A DNA stretch of 64,000 bases from Porodaedalea pini (lineage: Eukaryota; Basidiomycota; Agaricomycetes; Hymenochaetales; Hymenochaetaceae), in the NCBI GenBank assembly GCA_002794775.1, contig NBAY01000001.1, forward strand, positions 1,488,001-1,552,000. Direction: 5' to 3'. Shown here piece after piece: positions 11,489 to 23,904 of the stretch. The notes under the pieces are model-generated. The model was not told where the DNA came from. It searched no databases and saw only the letters and a list, made by a program, of their open reading frames with translations. Both the position numbers and the translations under genes were made by a program. Each line of letters begins with the position of its first letter. Position 1 is the stretch's first letter.

Positions 11489-11960
11489 GGACGAAAAGTA
11501 GCGTGGATCGGTCAGTTGCGGTAAAGCCCGTTACGTGGCAGCGATCCTTCTCATGAGCAAGAGAACTGATTTAGCGCGACTCAGTTCAACAGATTTGCTC
11601 CTCGTAATGCTCATGACTTCCAACAGCCTCCGTGGATCTGAAACTCTCGGAGTCGGCGCACGGCTTCCTTGGATATGGTGCTAAAAGCGTTTGAGAAGAT
11701 GCAGACACAGACTGCTAAGGCTAGAAGACCGGTTGTCCTACATATAATTGCTGAAAAATGAATATCCAGCGTCCGAGTCGCACGTGAAAAGAATCTATCG
11801 GAGCCAAACGATGCGAGCCGTCGTAAAGCTGGGGCCCGATCACGTAGGTGGGTATTATCTCTATGAAGTACCTGCTCTCGAGAATTGTATATAAAGTCTC
11901 ACTTACACGCGACAATTTTCTTGTCTCACCTTGAGCACGCGCAAGACCTGCTGCCTCGTC
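11489..11960. promoter_or_regulatory. Divergent upstream region, ABM-like gene and MpaB-type gene
   Basis: A 472-bp stretch lies between two divergent start codons and should hold both promoters. No further gene is visible. Confidence 0.35.
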
Positions 11961-14064
11961 ATGCTGGATAACTTTGTGTATTCCAACTTCCTACCAGTCT
12001 GGCCCCAGCCGAGCTCTGCAGTCCTGCGTTCGCCCGTAACCGCCGTTCTGTCGGGTGTTGGTGCTTATCTTGCTCTGGTCCGGTTGCTGCGCTTCCAGCG
12101 CGTGCGAGTCCTCAAGCGGAAGTACGGCGATGCCCCTCAAGTAAACGTACTGGGTAGCAAAGGCGGTAAAAAGGCTCGCTCGGTAATAGGAAGACCGGAT
12201 CTCAAGCTGACACCCGAGGAAGCGCAAGAAATCATGCTCGTGGCAAACCAACTCGACATGCCAGGCCTTATGCGTATCTCGCTCGTCTTCGCTCTCTTCA
12301 AGACATACGCGATCGTAAGTTTATATTTGCATTTTTGTTATTCCACACTGTCTTGAATTGTTGTTGATATACATGTACTGAATTGCCCTGTTTCAGCCCA
12401 CCATATCTGAGATCCTGCTGCAGTCGAAGCAGCTGTCGACTGCCGAAAATGTTTCTAAACGCTTTACGGATGTATGCACGACATTACTCTATTTCCACTG
12501 AATATTGAAATAAGACTGGATTGTATTTCTCGCTGCATCCAGACGGGAGTCCTCATCTCCACCTGGGCGAGCTGCCCAATCGTTGATCCCACAAGAATGG
12601 ACATGAAGGCGGAGAATGTAGACCCTCGCAGCGCAATCGCCGTCGCTCGCGTAAACTGGCTGCACAGTCGTTGGCCGAATATCGTAAGCTTTTCTTTTCG
12701 TTCTCGGACGAATGAAGAGTGCGCTAATATTCTTCCGCGACGACCTCTTTTTTCCATAGAAAAACGAGGATCTTTTATACACCATGTCGCTCTTTGTGCT
12801 GGAGCCTATTGTACGCGAACCAATGCATACGAAATTGGAACTAGACTCTGATTCTTTATTTCGATATTCTGTTCAGCGCTGGGCGAAGAGGTACAGTTGG
12901 AGGGAGCTTCTTCCGATTGAACAAGAGGTATGTAAACGGCGACGCTGGTTCTCGATTTCATGGCTCTATCTCCATGCTCGACCTTTGTTCTAGGCATATT
13001 TCGTGATGTGGAAAGAGATCGGCCACCGCATGAAAATTCAAGACGTCCCAGAGACCCTCCAAGATCTACTCGAATGGAGTGAGGTCCGTCTTCCTTTGTC
13101 ACATTCCACTTTCCTCTGACTCCAAGCCTGAGTCCGAATATGACTAATCTGGTAACGACAATTTCGCAGAACTATGAAGAGACGGCTATGGTCCCTGCTG
13201 CAACCAACTACGACGTCGGCGAGTACACGCTCGCATACGTGCTGAGTACATTCACGGAGAGATTTGGCGTGCGCAAGATCATGCGCCTCGTATCCATCTG
13301 TCTGCTCGAGGACCGCGTCCGCACGGCGTTCATGTAAGTACCGACTTTTTTTTTCCCTCGTTCGTACATATATGCACCTCTTTTACATTGGCCATTCACG
13401 CGGATATCGCATTCTACAGGCTCCCTGAACCTTCTCGTTGGATGCGCGCCGTCACACGTTGCCTTATATCGTTCTTCGCCATCCAGCACCGGTACTTCAG
13501 CCTCCCACGCTTCACGCGCCTCGAATTCATACCACGCAAGGTGCCCTCTGAGAAGCTAAAGGAGAAGATGCCGCGCTTCCATCCTACGCAGTGCGTTCTA
13601 TCCTCGCTGTATTCCCATATTGCAGCCCCAATTTGGGTGTATCCGTGCGTTGTACGTTGTGCTGAACCATAACTTTGCGGGGACTGTTTTTGTAGATTTG
13701 ACAAGGTGCCGTGGTACAAGCCCGAGCCGAAGGGCTTAGTCGGGTCGTTCAGGGCGTTTTATTAAAGCTCGGGATACTCGAGGGAGAGTTCGTCCCTGGT
13801 CCGAAATATAAGAGCGAGGGGTACAGATTGGAGGAATGCGTCAGTTACCATCTTCTATATTTACCTTCCTTTCTAACTTAAAGTTCTCTTTCCGTACGGC
13901 TTCAGGGCCCTATCTCGCTGGAGCAAGGTCAGTATCTTATCAACTTTGGATTGTGGGACATGATAGTCTGACGGAGCTATGAATATATAGCGGGTCATGC
14001 AGAGGTGATGAAGATGGCTGCTGAGATGCAGGGCTGTCCGGTTATGGGGGTTTGGGCTCGCTAG
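11961..14064 (+). CDS. MpaB/rubber-oxygenase-like (DUF2236) protein, with a frame break
   Basis: Eleven exons are inferred: 11961-12314, 12397-12471, 12543-12683, 12760-12810, 12877-12927, 12994-13083, 13170-13333, 13420-13590, 13696-13839, 13906-13927, 13991-14064. Landmarks are a hydrophobic N-terminal segment, PEEAQEIMLVANQLDMPGLM, RSAIAVARVNWLHSRW (Arg and His pattern of the DUF2236 heme domain), RYSWRELLPIEQE, LLEDRVRTAFM and GPKYKSEGYRLEE. The C-terminus is EVMKMAAEMQGCPVMGVWAR. Members are often ER-bound; MpaB cleaves a prenyl chain, but substrate here is unknown. In exon 9 the frame stops just after 13757-13760 (TTTT), while the conserved KLGILEGEFVPGPKYK follows in another frame. One extra T gives AFLLKLGIL and about 445 residues. 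The 105-nt intron 13591-13695 is the least certain splice. Confidence 0.8.
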
Positions 14065-15891
14065 ATTCATGTGTTTTATTGATCTGAGAAAGGTGAAGGT
14101 TGACTGGATGCACTCTTGAGAGCGATTTCGGCCTGTGTGCACTCTGAGCGACACACGCATCCGAGGACATTGAAAACAGAAGCTTGCATGTGTTGGATTA
14201 ATTACAGTATGGACCCACGCGTTATCCCTGAGTCGCGCCTCCTATTTGCTCGTTCCTACTCCTCTCGCTCTCCGTTAATGCTTGAAGGGTACCCGGACCT
14301 TAGTCGCGGACAACGCTGCAGCAGCAAGGGCGTTACAGAAACTAGCAACAGTACGCTGGGATAAGGTTTTGGAAAGTTGTTCCAACTTTGGCATCTGCGA
14401 CTGCTGGCAGGCACGCGACTTCTTCTATGCCTGCGTCATGATGTGCTGGAAGTCCAGGCTCGCTCGTTGCAATGGCCATATGGTCTCAAGGAGAAGAAAG
14501 CGCCGTATCTGTGGGTCAGAATGGGGGGGGGGGGGGGCGTGCGGCTCTAAAGGAAAGTTCAAGTGAGTATCACGTAAAATCGAAAATCATTATGGAACCC
14601 GTTTCTGACTCCATAGAGAAAGACACTCGTTCTCGGGGGACATTAGCATCGAGCACTGGTTGAGTGGCACTTGGGATTTTACCCGCTTCCACATTCTTTC
14701 TTGCCAGCGGTGTCTCGGACGTTCAGGAATTCCGTAAACGTGGAGTCCGAGTCGTAAATGCCAGCATCCCTAATTTTCGTATTCACTCTCACGGGCAGCA
14801 CCATCATGGACTCATGGTGTGCCAGATGTCCACTGAGAGCGATTCTTAGTGTGACTCTCGAGTACGATCATCGGGTGCGCAGTCGTGACTCGTCATGTGT
14901 TCCATAAAGGCGGCCTCCTTCATGTTGCTTTCTTGACTATTTCGCTTCATGATGCTTCTTGCTGTTTTTTATTCTCATTGAAGCGCAAGGACTCTATTCT
15001 CGTTGTGTCCCTCTTGCTAAACTTGAAGGATCCTGGCAACTTGAAGCACTGCAAGAAATGGAATGACATTGACACGTGGCTCTTTCAGGCTCGCTGCACG
15101 TGCTTGCGACTTCTCTTCTTCGGACTCAATTCTCGTGTTCTCTTGCCGTCACTCCTAAATACTATTCTCCGCAAACATGCAAACTTAATCATTTCCAAGC
15201 TTGTCTGCAGCTGATGCCTCCTTCATAACAAAGTTCTACCCAATAGTTTTTCCGCGCTTTCTTATCGGAACCTAATTCTGTCAGTGTCCGCGGGGGATCT
15301 CAAGACCATCTCCAGGGCCATATGCATGTCGCGCTTTCTCCATCTGTTCTTTGTTCAATCCTTACCGATGGCGGTGTCTGGGATCGATCATAAGGGCTGC
15401 CGTCAGCGAACACATCGCGTACACACTTTCAGAGTGATCGTCGCTTTGTTACTATCCAAATCGGACACTGTGGAAATCCCTTTTAATGACCGGGCGAAAC
15501 TGGGGTATCATTCCCGGCGCTGACGTCTTAGGAGACTAACATATGTGGGTGGCGAACTCTGACATCAACACCCCAACATTCTGGAATCCCATTCTACTCG
15601 GTGTGTTGCAACTCGGTTACTCTACTCCTGAGCAACTGCGCGTCACCTGGACGAGTCAAACGGTGCGTAGACGTGGCTTCCCATTTCTCATCGCATTGCA
15701 TCGCAAGTGCAACCCCTGTCAACGAAGGTCGATGCGTTGATAGTTTTCCCCATACATTTCTCTCAGGCGACGGAGCGCGCCCAAGTCCCTTTTTCCGCCT
15801 CTTTTCTGTTCCTTCTTCTTGGAGACTAACATAAAACGGTAGACTCGGGACTGCCCAACGCAATCGAAGTCCTTCTTCTCCTCCACCCGCC
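14065..15891. other. Intergenic region with a G15 tract and start of duplicated segment A
   Basis: No gene is recognised. A run of 15 G lies at 14523-14537. From about 14980 onward the sequence is also found, diverged, upstream of the second GH30 copy (from about 19331). It is therefore part of a segmental duplication and the upstream region of the first GH30 gene. Confidence 0.5.
14523..14537. repeat. G15 homopolymer
   Basis: Fifteen consecutive G on the plus strand in a non-coding region. Such a run can form G-quadruplex structures and is hard to sequence, so its length is uncertain. Confidence 0.8.
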
Positions 15892-18614
15892 ATGCGTACT
15901 CGCCTTCTCATCGCGCTGTGCTTTCTTCAAGGCGCTGTCTCGCAACAGATATACGATGTGGTGAGTGCTTCTTTCGATGCGGGCGGAACCAGTATATAGT
16001 TGACTATGCCTATTATGTAGTGGACGACAACATGGGATCGAGACAGTCTCTTCACGTACACGAACCTGTCTCCAAATCCTATCAACTTCGTCACACCCGG
16101 TGCCGCCGCAAGCGCAGACATCGTCGTGGACGACAACTCAACATACCAGTCCATCTGGGGTGTTGGCGGCTCCCTCAGTAAGAGTCAACTCAGAAATGAA
16201 CCCCTCGGGTAGCGTTGATTGATGACTTGATCCAAACAGCGGACTCATCTGCTCAGCTACTTAGCAACCTGAAGGTAAGTAGAATGCCGAATATAATTTG
16301 TTACTCCTTTGCTCACTGGGGTTAATCAAGTCTCAAAACTCTGCGAATTACTGGAGTCTCCTTGGATACTTTTTCTCACGTGCGTTAGTATATAGAATAC
16401 CTTGTGGCAACGAGTTCTTATCGTAGCTACCATAGCTACGGATGGAGCAAACGCTAGTGGACTAAGTTATCTCCGGGTTCCTCTTGGAGCGACCGACTTT
16501 TCTGCAACACGTACGTCATCTTCAGTTTTATAGTCTAATTCGATAGGAGCTGTGCTGAAAGTGACTTCTAAGTTTATAGCTATGATGATACGAGTGGCGA
16601 CACGTCATTCAGCGATTTCAACATCAACGCCGCTCCATCATACGTGTTCTCCACTATCCAGGATATTCAATCCATCAACAACCTTCTCAGGGTGCATATT
16701 CTGCCGTGGTCACCCGTGAGTAATTCGCATCCTACTTTCGACTATGTTCTATGAGGCTAAAATAATATATCGAAGCCGGGATGGATGAAATCTACTGGGA
16801 GCATGGATGGCGGGACGTTGGATTCTCAATATGTTAGCATCTGTATGTGCAGTCTTTCTTTTTTTGCTAAGAGGAGAAGAAAATCTGATTTGTATTCGCA
16901 TAATGAGATGCCAGTTATCTGCTCAAGTGCGTGCAAGGTTTCAGCGACCAAGGTATCACCCCATACGCTATTTCGATTCAGGTGCGTCGTGTTTTCAAAT
17001 GCCTTCAAAGTTTTCACTTGCGTGCTAATCTGCCGTCCTTTTTGCCTCAATGCAGAATGAACCACAAAACAGCAACCCGACGTACCCAACGGCGAACGTG
17101 ACTGTCGCTCAGGAGGCGCAGATCGGCACCGCGCTTCAGACGCTGCTGGAGGACAACGGCTTCTCGAGCGTTAAGATCATCGGTTACGAACACAATTGGG
17201 ACGATGCGTCTGCGTATCCGGTGCAACTCGTAAGCACTCAATTCATCTATCCTCAGTCATGGTCGGTTTTTGCTGATGTGGATGTCGTTCTTTAAGATGC
17301 AACAAGCTGGCAGCGCGTTTGCGGGCGTTTCGTTTCATTGCTACGCTGGTACTGTAGACGAGCAAAATGACTTCCATACGCAGTACCCGACGAAGGAGAT
17401 TTACTTTACGGAATGTTCTGGGACGATTGGGTCTGATTGGTGGAGCGACATCAAGGTGTGTGCTGTCCCTTTCATATCGTCAGATGAAATATTTGAATAT
17501 GATTTTTTTGTTAGTGGTACATGGATAACATGTGCGTAGACTAGTCAACTATGTTTTTTACAACTTATCGCTGAACGTACTCCTGTCTTTGTAGATTCAT
17601 CGGCGCGTTCACATACAACGCGCAATCGGCGCTGATGTGGAACCTCGCGCTCGACGGGAGCGGGCAGCCTATCCTGCCGTCCTCGAACAGCTGTGGAGGC
17701 GGATGCAGAGGGATCGTGCAGATCAATAGTGACGGCTCATGGAGTCCGAATCAGGAATGTGAGTTAGCCATCATTTCAAGTTCACCCTTCTGTACTGAAG
17801 ACAGTCCATCGATGATTTGTATGGATATTTGAAGTCTACTCGATGGCACAGGCATCGAAGGCGATCCTTCCGCGTGATGTCGGCGGTCCATGGGGGCAGC
17901 GCATCGGCGTTTCGGTCGATGGGTCGATGAGCTGGGCGCTTATTGTTGGCGCGTACGAGACTGGACGCGTGAGCTCCACTGACTGGAATCGCTATTCGCT
18001 CGTCGTCCTCAACTGGTGCGTTCCGTCTCTCCTCTCCATCACTTTCTCCCCTCCACTAAAAGCATACTGAACAACAACATGCGTTTAGGGCGGACAACAC
18101 AGACGGGACGTGGAACCCACAGAACGTGGAGGCGACAATCGAGTTCCGTGGAATGCAGGCGACGTACACGTTCCCCGTTGGCGTCACCACACTCTGGTGG
18201 TACGCAGCTCCGACATCCCTGCGCGCCGCGAACCTCACAGGCGGCTACGACGAGGAGAGCGAGCAGTTCGTCGCACAGGCGTATGTGCAGACGAATGATG
18301 GGCCCGTATACGAGGGACAGTACCTCAGATTCATGGGGGATCGTGATTGAGAGTTTTGCTTGGTTTGGGATATCAAGTCTTGCTTGTTTGTTTGTTTTCA
18401 TCCATTCACGAATTCAAAGTCACGTTTCGCATATACACGGATCGATACCCACATTTATGTCACGAATTACTATGGAATTCTATTTTCTCTGTGGTATCAG
18501 AGACGCACAACAGATGCACAACAGATAGAATAGAGAACTGTATGGTAAAAGAGAACAAATGCAAGCAATGCTCAAATTGAACATAGAAGCAGAGGCTAAT
18601 AATATATGGTAGCA
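14980..18614 (+). repeat. Segmental duplication, copy A
   Basis: This unit contains about 0.9 kb upstream sequence, a whole GH30 gene and about 260 bp downstream. It matches 19331-22948 in the same orientation. The coding parts are offset by about 4.3 kb and have identical exon lengths. Shared landmarks run from the left end (AAGCGCAAG) to the right end (ATGGTAGCA at 18605-18613 and 22939-22947). Upstream parts are more diverged and carry indels. Confidence 0.85.
15892..18350 (+). CDS. Secreted GH30 glycoside hydrolase (endo-beta-1,6-glucanase type), copy A
   Basis: Fourteen exons give 541 residues: 15892-15960, 16021-16177, 16240-16274, 16331-16379, 16436-16510, 16573-16715, 16776-16842, 16908-16981, 17056-17229, 17297-17455, 17515-17531, 17595-17758, 17835-18015, 18089-18350. 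A signal peptide opens the protein (MRTRLLIALCFLQGAVSQQ). GH30 signatures include QSIWGVGGSLTDSSAQLL, LSYLRVPLGATDF and PWSPPGWMKSTG. The acid/base is probably Glu225 in SIQNEPQ and the nucleophile Glu320 in YFTECSG. The C-terminal beta domain ends YEGQYLRFMGDRD. Family members in fungi hydrolyse beta-1,6-glucan, a wall polymer, so a role in wall remodelling or attack on other fungi is likely; the linkage is inferred. Exon 11 is a 17-nt microexon. All joins keep frame. Confidence 0.92.
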
Positions 18615-20193
18615 AATGATGAACAAAAGCTGAAGACTGGGATTGATTGGGGGGAGCTCAGATTGCACAGTTCAAAGGGTGAATTGTTCTATTCAACTGA
18701 GTTGTATGTCCTGATCCATATTTGCCACTGTGCTCAGGAATGGTGCAGCCTTCTTTGCTGTATTCTGTAACAGTTTGCATTTTATGCATTGCTGATCTAC
18801 ATTCATTGGATGTTACTTGTCTCTTTGAGGTTTATGCAGCATGTCCCAATGTGTATAATTGACACTGATCAATGTTTCCAAATGTGCAAAAAAATTCCTC
18901 TCAGAAACTTACCCAAACTTGCTTGATTCAGACTGTCCTTGGAAAATTTATCTACAACAGAGTAATGCATCTGAAAATTTGAAATATATAATTCATACCA
19001 ATCTCCAACAGGTTTCATGTCTCAAGCTTCAGGTTTGAGTTCAGGAAATTTCAGAGAAGGAGTCCTGCTGAAAACAACAACAACAGCGCATATTCCTCAT
19101 ACCAGGAACTTATTTCCTTACATTACTGTTCCATGAGCTCACAAAATGTTAAGAATAGCTGGAATATGAATTTAGCAAGCTTTTTGAAGAGAGTCTGTGA
19201 GGAATTGACTGAGATATGAATTTTACAAGTTTTTGAGGTGCTCAAATGCTCAAATTTTGTGATCATCACGTGCATCAAGACTTATGTATTGGACTTCAGC
19301 TATTGGCTTTATCCGCTCCGCAACATATTTGAAGCGCAAGAGCCCTTTATTCTGCCTCTTGCTCAACTTGAAGGATCCTGGCAAGAAATGAAATGACACG
19401 TGGCTCTTCCGGGCTCGCTGGACGTGCTTGCGACATGCGTTCCTCGGGCCCTTCTTGTGTTCTTGTCACCACTAGTACTCCTAATTGCTATCCTCCGCAA
19501 ACATGCGAACCCAAACATTTCATTCCGAAGTGTGCTCGCCCACAGCCGATACCACCTCACAACAAAGCTCCTGCCCAATAGTTTTTCCGCACCTTTTAAC
19601 GCGGAACCTAATTCTGTCAGTATCCGCGGGGGGATCTCAAGACCATATGCATCTCTAGCACTCTTGTTCAATCACTAGCGATGGCGATGTCTGGATCGAT
19701 CACAAGGGCTGCTGTCAGCAAACGCTTGTGCACTGGCACACTTGCAGAGCGATCGTCGTTTTGTTGATGTCCAAATCGGACGCTGTGGAAATCCCTTTTT
19801 GTGACCCGGGCGAAACTGAAATCGCATTTATATTCCGGTGGGGCTGACGTCCTAGGAGGTTAACATATCTCGGGTGGCGAACTCTGACATCAACGTCCAA
19901 CAACTTGTAATCCCATTCTACTCGGCGTGTTGCTACTCGGTTACTCTACTCCTGAACAGCTGTGCGTCACCTGGACAAATCATACGGTGCGTAGACGTGG
20001 CTTCCCATTTCGCATCGTATCGCATCGCAAGTGCCACCCCTGTCAGCTAAAGTCGACGCGATGATGCTCCCCATCCATTTCTCTCGGGCGACGGGGCGCG
20101 CACAAGTCCCATTTCTAATTCTTCTCCGAGGCTAACATAAAATGGCAGACTCGGGCTGCCCAACGTGATCGAAGTCCTTCCCCTCCACTCGTC
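18351..20193. other. Spacer between GH30 copies
   Basis: 18351-18614 is the downstream tail of copy A. 18615-19330 is a single-copy AT-rich stretch with no recognised gene. 19331-20193 is the upstream part of copy B and matches 14980-15891 with indels. No transposase or terminal repeat was seen that would explain the duplication. Confidence 0.5.
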
Positions 20194-22948
20194 ATGCGCA
20201 CTCGCCTTCTCGTTGCGCTGTGCTTTCTTCAAGGCGCCGTCTCGCAGCAAATATACGATGTGGTGAGTACTTCTTTCGATGCGGGCGGAACCAGTATATA
20301 GCTGACTATGCCTTTTATGTAGTGGACGACAACATGGGATCGAGGAAGTCTCCTCACGTACAAAAACCTATCTCGAAACCCTATCAAGTTCGCGTCGCCC
20401 GGCGCCTCCGCTAGCGCAAACATCATTGTAGACGACAGCTCAGCGTTCCAGTCCATCTGGGGTGTTGGCGGCTCTCTCAGTAAGAGTCAACTCAAAAACG
20501 TATTCGGGTGGCACCAAATAATGACTTGATCCAAACAGCGGATTCATCTGCTCAGCTGCTTAGCAACCTAAAGGTAAGGATAATTCTCGAACATACTTAA
20601 ATATTCCTTTGCTCACTTGGAGTCACTCAAGTCTCAAAACTCTGCGAATTACTGGAGTCTCCTTGGATACCTTTTCTCACGTGTGTTAATATAAAGACCT
20701 TGTGGCACCGAGTTCTTATAATAGCCATTATAGCTACGGATGGAGCAAACGCTGGTGGACTGAGTTATCTCCGGGTTCCTCTTGGAGCGAGCGACTTTTC
20801 TTCAAAACGTACGTCATGTTCAGATCTGTAGTCGTTTTTGTTCGATATTTGATGCATTGACGGACGCTATCCAGTATATAGCTTCGACGACACGAACGGC
20901 GACAAGTCATTCAACAACTTCAATATCAACGCCGCTCCCTCATATTTGTTCTCCACTATCCAAGATATCAAATCCATCAACAACCTTCTCAGGGTGCATA
21001 TTGTACCGTGGTCACCCGTGAGTAACTCGCATCCTACTTTCGGCTATGTTCTATGAGGCTTAAATAAGATAACGAAGCCGGGATGGATGAAATCTACTGG
21101 GAGCATGGATGGTGGCTCGTTGAAATCTCAATATGTTAGCGTCTGTATGTGTGGTCCTTCTTTATTGCTTGAAGAGGAAGAAAACCTGATTTGGATTCGC
21201 GCAATGAGATGCCAATTATCTGCTCAAGTGCGTGCAAGGTTTCAGCAGCAAGGGCATCACCCCATACGCTATTTCGATTCAGGTGCGTCGTATTCTTCAA
21301 ATGCCTTCAAAGTTTTCACTTGCGTGCTAACCTGCCGTCCTTTTTGCCTCAATGCAGAATGAACCACAAAACAGCAACCCGACGTACCCCTCGGCACTCG
21401 TGACTGTCGCTCAGGAGGCGCAGATCGGCACAGCGCTCCGCACGCTGCTGAACAACAAGGGCTTCTCGAGCGTTAAGATCATTGGCTACGAACACAACTG
21501 GGACGATGCGTCTGCGTATCCGGTGCAACTCGTGAGCAATCGATTCATCTCTCTACAGTCATGGTTAGCTTTGTTGACGCGTATGCGTTCTTTAAGATGC
21601 AACAAGCTGGCAGCGCATTTGCGGGTGTTGCTTTCCATTGCTATGCAGGCAGTGTGAGCGCGCAGGACCAGTTTCATACGCAGTTCCCGACGAAGGAGAT
21701 TTACTTTACGGAATGTTCTGGGACGATTGGGACTGATTGGTGGAGCGACATCAAGGTGTGTGCTGTCCCTTTCATATCGTCAGAAGAAATATTTGAATAT
21801 GATTTTTTTGTTAGTGGTACATGGATAACATGTGCGTAGACTAGTCAACTATGTTTTCTACGAGGTATCGCTGAACGTACTCCTGTCTTTGTAGATTCAT
21901 CGGCACGTTCACACACAACGCACATTCGGCGTTGATGTGGAACCTCGCGCTCGACGGGAACGGGCATCCGATCCTGTCGTCCTCGAACAGCTGCGGAGGC
22001 GGATGCAGAGGGATCGTGCAGATCAATAGTGACGGCTCGTGGAGTCCGAATCAGGAGTGTGAGTTAACCACCATCTCAAGTCCATCCACCCTTCTGTAGT
22101 GAAGACAGTCCACTGATGATTTGCATGGATATTTGAAGTCTACTCGATGGCACAGGCATCGAAGGCGATCCTTCCGCGTGATGTCGGTGGTCCATGGGGC
22201 CAGCGCATCGGCGTTTCCGTCGATGGGTCGATGAGCTGGGCGCTTATCGTTGGCGCGTACGAGACTGGACGTGTGAGCTCCACTGACTGGAATCGCTATT
22301 CGCTCGTCGTCCTCAACTGGTGCGTTCCGTCTCTCCTCTCTATCACTTTCTCCCCTCCACTAAAAGCATACTGAACAACAACGTGCGTTTAGGGCGGACA
22401 ACACAGACGGGACGTGGAACCCACAGAACGTGAAAGCGACAATCGAGTTCCGTGGGATGCAGGCGACGTACACGTTCCCCGTTGGTGTCACTACACTCTG
22501 GTGGTACGCAGCTCCGACGTCCCTGCGCGCCGCGAACGCCACCGGCGGCTACGACGAGGAGAGCGAGCAGTTCGTCGCACAGGCGTTCGCGCAGACGAAT
22601 GATGGGCCCGTATACGAGGGACAGTACCTCAGATTCATGGGGAATCGTGATTGAGAGTTTTATGGTTTGGAATCGAGTCTCTTTTTTTCTTTCGTCCATT
22701 CACGAATTCAAAGTCACGTTTCGCATATACACGGATCGATTCCCACATTTATGTCACGAATCACATATTGGAATTATATTTTATCGCACAACAGGTAGTA
22801 ACAGAATAAAAAAACTGGATGGCGTAGTATAGCAGAATAGGCTGCAAGGGGAATGTGAGGTAGGCGGCGTTGTATGGTAAAAGAGAACAGATGCAAGCGG
22901 TGCTTTTGACTCAACATAGGAGTAGAGGCTGAGAGTAGATGGTAGCAG
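19331..22948 (+). repeat. Segmental duplication, copy B
   Basis: The direct-repeat partner of 14980-18614. Its right end reaches the 3' flank of the minus-strand coiled-coil gene that follows. A diverged version of that flank (TATGGTAAAAGAGAACA then GCAAGC) is found after copy A at about 18541. This suggests copy B sits at the original site and copy A is the derived one. Confidence 0.8.
20194..22654 (+). CDS. Secreted GH30 glycoside hydrolase (endo-beta-1,6-glucanase type), copy B
   Basis: Fourteen exons have exactly the lengths of copy A, 541 residues: 20194-20262, 20323-20479, 20539-20573, 20632-20680, 20734-20808, 20875-21017, 21078-21144, 21209-21282, 21358-21531, 21597-21755, 21815-21831, 21895-22058, 22139-22319, 22393-22654. 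The signal peptide, IQNEP acid/base motif and FTECSG nucleophile motif are conserved, so both copies look active. Substitutions cluster in surface-like stretches: NLSRNPIKFASPGASASAN replaces NLSPNPINFVTPGAAASAD, and FDDTNGDKSFNNF replaces YDDTSGDTSFSDF. No stop or frameshift occurs. Copies may be redundant or differ in substrate preference. Confidence 0.92.
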
Positions 22949-22960
22949 GGTGTATTAACG

Positions 22961-23645
22961 CTATGTTGCCGTCGAACAGAGGCATTCCCATGACGTGGAT
23001 CTCGTTTGCATGGTGCGAAGTCTGCGATGCAAGGTATGCGGCCAGCCTTCGCGAGCTCCTCTTACACCTCTGTTTGTGCGAGCTACGTGTAAGAAACAGG
23101 AAGATCAGAAAGACAAGAAAGAGCTTGGAAGGAATGGGATACGCACAACGAAGGGCCCCCTTGTCCATTCTCTCCGAGAACAATAGTATGTCAGCCTCAA
23201 TAGCCTCAAGTTCGGCCTTCTTCCTGCAGACCTCCTCTTCGACAACGCCCTGCTCGTCCTTCAGCTGCGAAAGGAGGCGCTCCTGATATCCAAGGAAGCC
23301 CGCTTGCTGCTCGCGCATGTTGATCACGTCGGATATTAACACCTCTGCGCGGAGGAGCACGGCTTGGAGTCCGTCAACGGTGCGTGTGACGCGCGCGCGG
23401 GGCACCTCTTCGAATAGCATGGTGTTGGTGTGCGCCGCTGGCAGTGAAGTGGGCCAGGGCGTCAGCACGGCCTCGAAGTCTTCTGCGATGTACCTCACGC
23501 TGCCGTGCTCGGAGGACGCGGTTGAGGAGTTGGAATCGGTGCTCGTGCGACGCTGCGCACGGGAGTGACGTCGGTAGGATGGGGGTCTGGATGGGCTGGG
23601 GGAGAACGAAGGAGGCGGTACATGGTATGGGGCGTAGCGAGGCAT
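22961..23645 (-). CDS. Hypothetical coiled-coil protein (3' end uncertain)
   Basis: The ATG at 23645 starts a Pro/Ser-rich basic N-terminus (MPRYAPYHVPPPSFSPSPSR) with a Ser/Thr-rich stretch. This is followed by YIAEDFEAVLTPWPTSLPAA and a long predicted coiled coil (MREQQAGFLGYQERLLSQ, then KAELEAIEADILLFSERM). Exon 1 probably ends at 23147 (donor GTGCGT). With an acceptor before 23082 the frame ends at 22961. Without splicing an open frame runs to 22911 through a pyrimidine-rich, intron-like part. I do not recognise the family. It diverges, with 259 bp between starts, from another coiled-coil gene at 23905. Confidence 0.5.
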
Positions 23646-23904
23646 GGTAGGAGTTCGAAGAGACAATGGTGTTTGCTGTTAGGATGGAATCCTGAGAAAT
23701 GATATAAGAACTGTCAGCCTCGTCAAAGGGGGCTGACTGCAAGCTATCGACGAACGTTTCTCGATGTCTGCTGGGCGTATACAAGGCAAAGTGTCAGCCG
23801 CCCACTTATATGTACCCAGACTGCTATTTCGGAGCGCCTCACTCTCTACCTCCCGATCCGATTATCGCCACCAACGTCCCCGCCCAGCAAAACAGCCATC
23901 AAGC

